Shown here: in pieces, positions 63,001 through 64,000 of the stretch | How the letters are laid out: the number at the start of each line of letters is the position of its first letter | How positions within the stretch are numbered: position 1 is the first letter of the stretch | Assembly (NCBI RefSeq): GCF_964355755.1 | Contig: NC_092673.1 | Coordinates: 23,007,001 to 23,071,000, forward strand | Direction of reading: 5' to 3' | Length of the DNA stretch: 64,000 nt | Source: Antedon mediterranea | Taxonomy: Eukaryota; Echinodermata; Crinoidea; Comatulida; Antedonidae | Notes under the pieces: model-generated | Database searches by the model: none | What the model was told of the DNA's origin: nothing | The model's input: the letters and a program-made list of their open reading frames with translations, nothing else | Position numbers and translations under genes: made by a program

Positions 63001-63799
63001 CCACCACATCTTCACCAGATAACAATGCACCAACCCACCACAACTTCACCAGATAACAATGCACCAACCCACCACATCTTCACCAGATAACAATGCACTA
63101 CCAACCACAATTTTTCTAGTGTCACATCCCACACCATGAAACACAAGCAGCTATTGATATTGTGTTTGTCATTTACAGGATGAATTCAAAGACCTGCCTG
63201 CCTTTCAGGAAGGTATACTCCTTCTAACAAAATCTTTACACTACGTTTGTGGTGAACGACGACATGAAAACATGGCAGCTTATCAACATGAGGTAACTAT
63301 ATTTTCCAATTTAAGGCCCCTCCCCTGAGTAGCCCATGAAATATTCCCTCAATGCACATCTTCGTCTCTTAGATGATTTGTCAAATTAATTTCTTATGTT
63401 GCGGTTACATCCCTGTGTTGTCTTCTAGTGGGAACCAAGCTTTAGAAAGTAGGCAAGATCAAACATGTATGACAATAATGTATTGGGGAAAAGGTCTATT
63501 TTTTAAGAATATGCTGAGAGAATAATAAGGTTTGGTTAATGCTGTTTTCCTGCTATTACCACATATCTTTCCTGTTTTCTTTATTAAAGGAATTAAGTAT
63601 GATAAGTGCATTAAGAATTTTGTTATGTCCAACTTGGGCAAAGAATTTTTCTTTTTAACTCATAAACTCATCTCTGTTCTTGTGGTCTCATTTTCAATTG
63701 TTTCTTCTGTGTAAGGTTGGTGTGCCACTTGATATAGCAAAAAGGATCGCATTGCTGTCAGCAGATCGATACGACACAGTGTTTAGCATAACTCTATAC
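42080..63799 (+). CDS. Guanylate-binding protein with signal peptide (3' end beyond window)
   Basis: A dynamin-superfamily GTPase of the GBP/atlastin type. Exons: 42080-42146, 42839-42948, 43254-43421, 45064-45124, 45356-45504, 46191-46277, 46438-46629, 46946-47119, 47526-47722, 48017-48146, 48811-48975, 49245-49335, 54191-54357, 60394-60468, 60575-60660, 61290-61338, 63179-63292, 63716-63799. All are in phase: 722 codons, then a donor at 63800, so the gene is cut by the window edge. Residues 1-23 form a signal peptide (basic start, hydrophobic core, VNG before ECVWC). The P-loop GKYHSGKS is at 75-82 and DTEG at 133-136. The usual guanine-contact RD is VVQDF (215-219), so Arg is replaced by Gln. 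From about 280 on it is helical and charged, as in the GBP stalk. It is already longer than human GBP1 (592). Two acceptors read AAAG (42838, 45355), weak but frame-compatible. Confidence 0.92.
43505..44122. mobile_element. ~620-bp element with GGGGGGTCACT termini
   Basis: The left end 'ggggggtcacttgtatata' and the right end (complement 'ggggggtcactcttaaat') are inverted. The interior is GC-richer than its surroundings and repeats 'cccacacttgtgctacca'. A 74-codon ORF at 43469-43693 starts outside the left end and is not credited as a gene. GBP intron 3. Confidence 0.6.
44190..44471. repeat. Direct duplication of ~122 bp
   Basis: 44190-44310 and 44350-44471 share 'gtgaccccttctgtaaaact', 'gtactcaagtcaaagcattt' and 'ctttttgaagagtgtac' with few differences. 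GBP intron 3. Confidence 0.92.
44698..45021. mobile_element. 324-bp MITE with CRE-bearing terminal inverted repeats
   Basis: Ends 'tagagttctgcggtg' and its complement are flanked by TA. The arms run about 75 bp with small gaps and both contain the full CRE palindrome TGACGTCA and 'ggttgctagcca'. The right end lies about 43 bp before GBP exon 4. Confidence 0.88.
45588..45890 (-). mobile_element. tRNA-Leu/Ser-derived SINE, family B
   Basis: The minus strand carries a tRNA-like head with an A box 'tggccgagcggttaag' (about 45852-45867) and a B box GGTTCGAGGC (about 45803-45812). A body follows with 'gataaggactataaaccgta', 'gtgcactttaaagaacc' and 'gggggttacccc'. GBP intron 5. Related pieces are at 46640-46742 and 55535-55680. 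Confidence 0.85.
46640..46742 (+). mobile_element. SINE family B, 3' fragment
   Basis: 'gggtagggggttaccccagt' and 'gtactagtaca' match the 3' part of the 45588-45890 element, in the opposite orientation. GBP intron 7, just after the donor. Confidence 0.65.
47158..47320. mobile_element. MITE family B, copy 8
   Basis: Full-length, with termini 'tgtctgcactatcaaacttt' and 'gatagtgttgacagagctta', then TTAA. CCATATTTGG is present. GBP intron 8. Confidence 0.92.
47881..47990. mobile_element. MITE family B, copy 9 (truncated right end)
   Basis: Starts 'gtctacactatcaaacttt' and has two CCATATTTGG boxes. It ends inside the element at 'gggcacat', 26 bp before GBP exon 10. Confidence 0.88.
48350..48600. 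repeat. Local ~60-bp repeats (ggccaaaattctgactggac)n
   Basis: About four imperfect units, each containing 'atatggtctgggg', 'ccaaaatt', 'ctggaccagttttgg' and 'tgtcgcg'. GBP intron 10. Confidence 0.8.
49963..50982. mobile_element. 1020-bp TTAA-flanked element, family D
   Basis: Ends 'ttaaaggaaaggaacaccct' and its exact complement are bounded by TTAA. A second, longer inverted zone near each end shares 'cgccat' and 'tgacgtcaga'. It carries a decayed ORF (50279-50470) but no transposase that I recognise. GBP intron 12. Confidence 0.88.
50279..50470 (+). pseudogene. Decayed ORF resembling P2X7-C-terminal-like zinc-binding proteins
   Basis: From ATG 50279 the frame gives 'LEPEYTERELVLRRADEE', then TAA at 50393-50395. 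It then continues in the same frame with 'EEWCTFGQC' and another Cys pair. The order (EPEYT..EL, acidic stretch, WCxCGxC-like) recalls the P2X7 cytoplasmic-tail-like ORFs common in aquatic invertebrate genomes. The internal stop and the Cys-to-Phe change in the motif make it non-functional. This is based on recalled family features. Confidence 0.4.
51176..51340 (+). mobile_element. SINE family C with tRNA-like head
   Basis: The head 'tgatctaatggttaggacat' and the B-box-like GGTTCAAATC (51229-51238) precede the body shared with 33207-33325. GBP intron 12. Confidence 0.75.
52471..52646 (-). CDS. Coding-like terminal exon of unknown gene, nested in GBP intron 12
   Basis: On the minus strand an acceptor (tatttatttag) at 52647-52649 is followed by 57 codons and TGA (52471-52473). 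An AATAAA lies about 15 nt past the stop. The peptide is rich in Trp, Gln and charged residues (TWQWEADHCDLWNGIRN, then NKRQQERYLQKQFQ), unlike the AT-biased chance ORFs nearby. I do not recognise it. No partner exon was found upstream on the minus strand, so it may be a gene fragment, a pseudogene exon or chance. Confidence 0.3.
52915..53125. repeat. Direct repeats of ~105 bp
   Basis: 'gtgtataaacatatatt', 'ctagttcc' and 'gagaaaggaac' recur with 'aggggtgccccc' and 'gattagacg' in two successive units. GBP intron 12. Confidence 0.8.
54396..54466. mobile_element. MITE family B, copy 10 (fragment)
   Basis: The left half only: 'ctctgtctacactatcaaac' then CCATATTTGG. It stops where a family A end begins. 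Confidence 0.8.
54474..54844. mobile_element. MITE family A, copy 5, with an enlarged interior
   Basis: Ends 'ggttggttcccactt' and 'tgggaaccaagctttt' are family A termini, here 370 bp apart instead of 184. A later insertion into the element would explain this. GBP intron 13. Confidence 0.65.
55535..55680 (+). mobile_element. SINE family B, copy on plus strand
   Basis: 'ccataacatcggcaagggtt', 'ggtggtagaacgagtcttct' and 'ggataaggactataaaccgt' match the 45588-45890 element. The A-box end is damaged. Confidence 0.8.
56329..56706 (-). other. 125-codon minus-strand ORF, unidentified
   Basis: The longest ORF outside known exons that is not simple repeat. Its last 50 codons (from about 'RVRIEPNVEEG' to 'AATTCRRYHMFL') have balanced composition, unlike the AT-rich surroundings. 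I recognise no domain. It lies in GBP intron 13 and stops 14 bp before the TTAA element at 56720. It could be a retrocopy fragment or chance. Confidence 0.2.
56720..58324. mobile_element. 1605-bp TTAA-flanked element, family E
   Basis: Left 'ttaaagggggattctgggtt' and right (complement) 'ttaaaggggggttccgggtt' are terminal inverted repeats, both continuing 'taaaa' and bounded by TTAA. The interior holds short ORFs only, including a 39-codon one from 58039 (MGRPTKIRSSDKYNF...). No transposase is recognised, so it is probably non-autonomous. GBP intron 13. Confidence 0.85.
58629..59060. mobile_element. TTAA-flanked MITE, family C, copy 2
   Basis: A diverged copy of 30819-31215. It starts 'ttaaagacccatttcc' and contains an extra AGGCCTAGCC-rich stretch. 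Its right end is decayed. Confidence 0.7.
59868..60270. mobile_element. ~400-bp element with CTAATAGTAACCCACC subrepeats
   Basis: The left end 'ttctaattagtaaccc' and right-end complement 'ttctaattgtaaccc' are inverted. An 18-bp unit (cttctaatagtaacccac) recurs near both ends. GBP intron 13. Confidence 0.6.
60965..61124. mobile_element. MITE family B, copy 11
   Basis: Termini 'agctctgtctaca' and 'tgtgtagacagagcttaa'. CCATATATGG and CCATATTTGG are present. GBP intron 15. Confidence 0.9.
61375..61560. mobile_element. MITE family B, copy 12
   Basis: Starts at TTAA with 'ttaagctctgtctacactgt' and ends 'gatagtgtagacagagattt'. CCAAATATGG is followed by two damaged boxes. GBP intron 16, starting 37 bp after the exon 16 donor. 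Confidence 0.92.
62085..63105. repeat. 34-bp tandem repeat (ccaacccaccacatcttcac...)n, about 27 units
   Basis: The unit is 'ccaacccaccacatcttcac' plus 'cagatgacaatgca'. Variants (gataac, gatgtc, cactaa, and a 5-base 'gtacc' insertion) recur in blocks, which points to a higher-order structure. A unit length of 34 is not a multiple of three, so the open frame at its left edge is not a protein. GBP intron 16, ending about 75 bp before exon 17. Confidence 0.95.
63403..63444. mobile_element. MITE family A, solo right end
   Basis: 'ctagtgggaaccaagcttta' with the subterminal 'gttacatcc', and no left end. GBP intron 17. Confidence 0.6.
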
Positions 63800-64000
63800 G
63801 TAAGTTTGTTATAAGCTCAACGCAAAATCAAAGATATACTGTTTTGTATATCCTAAATTAAGATTTTTTCACACTATATACACAAATAGTTTAGATTACT
63901 TTCATCGCATTGTATTGGTACATAGGGCTCCCTCTTGTTTCTGTAACAGCGTTATTCAACTGGGTTTAGGGTCTGCTTTTTGTATATGAACTGAACAGAT

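Overview
This is intron-rich, AT-rich eukaryotic nuclear DNA. It holds three protein-coding genes with canonical GT-AG introns, many short non-autonomous DNA transposons, tRNA-derived SINEs and long tandem repeats. The proteins are animal proteins close to vertebrate ones, and the oligomer AGGCCTA recurs throughout. A marine invertebrate, possibly a deuterostome such as an echinoderm, is my best guess. No species can be named from the sequence alone.

Layout. (1) 1-8.8 kb has no recognisable gene. It holds a 61-bp satellite array (about 910-2130) flanked by diverged inverted arms, a triplicated degenerate repeat of about 250 bp, and MITEs. (2) 8860-14260, minus strand: complete WDR5 (12 coding exons, 338 residues), the WD40 scaffold of MLL/SET1 histone H3K4 methyltransferase complexes. 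(3) 16455-37318, plus strand: a complete BET bromodomain gene of BRD2/3/4 type (22 coding exons, 1410 residues: BD1, BD2, ET domain and a BRD4-long-type C-terminal motif). Reading through the exon-15 donor gives a natural short isoform of 831 residues. WDR5 and the BET gene are head to head, as I recall for human WDR5 and BRD3. (4) 42080-63799, plus strand: a dynamin-superfamily guanylate-binding protein (GBP) with an N-terminal signal peptide. Eighteen exons (722 codons) are present and the gene runs off the right edge.

The most interesting signals lie between the exons. Five BET introns carry two families of conserved, sharply bounded sequences that look like snoRNA paralogues. Two 140-nt copies have C, D', C' and D boxes and a GTAA/TTAC closing stem (introns 9 and 10). 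Three 144-nt copies end in ACA plus three nucleotides and fit an H/ACA layout (introns 6, 12 and 14). A TTAA-flanked MITE family is present in 12 copies, and most copies carry CArG-type CC(A/T)6GG boxes. Other TTAA-flanked elements occur, one with a decayed ORF resembling the P2X7-C-terminal-like zinc-binding family. Two coding-like minus-strand segments in GBP introns remain unidentified.
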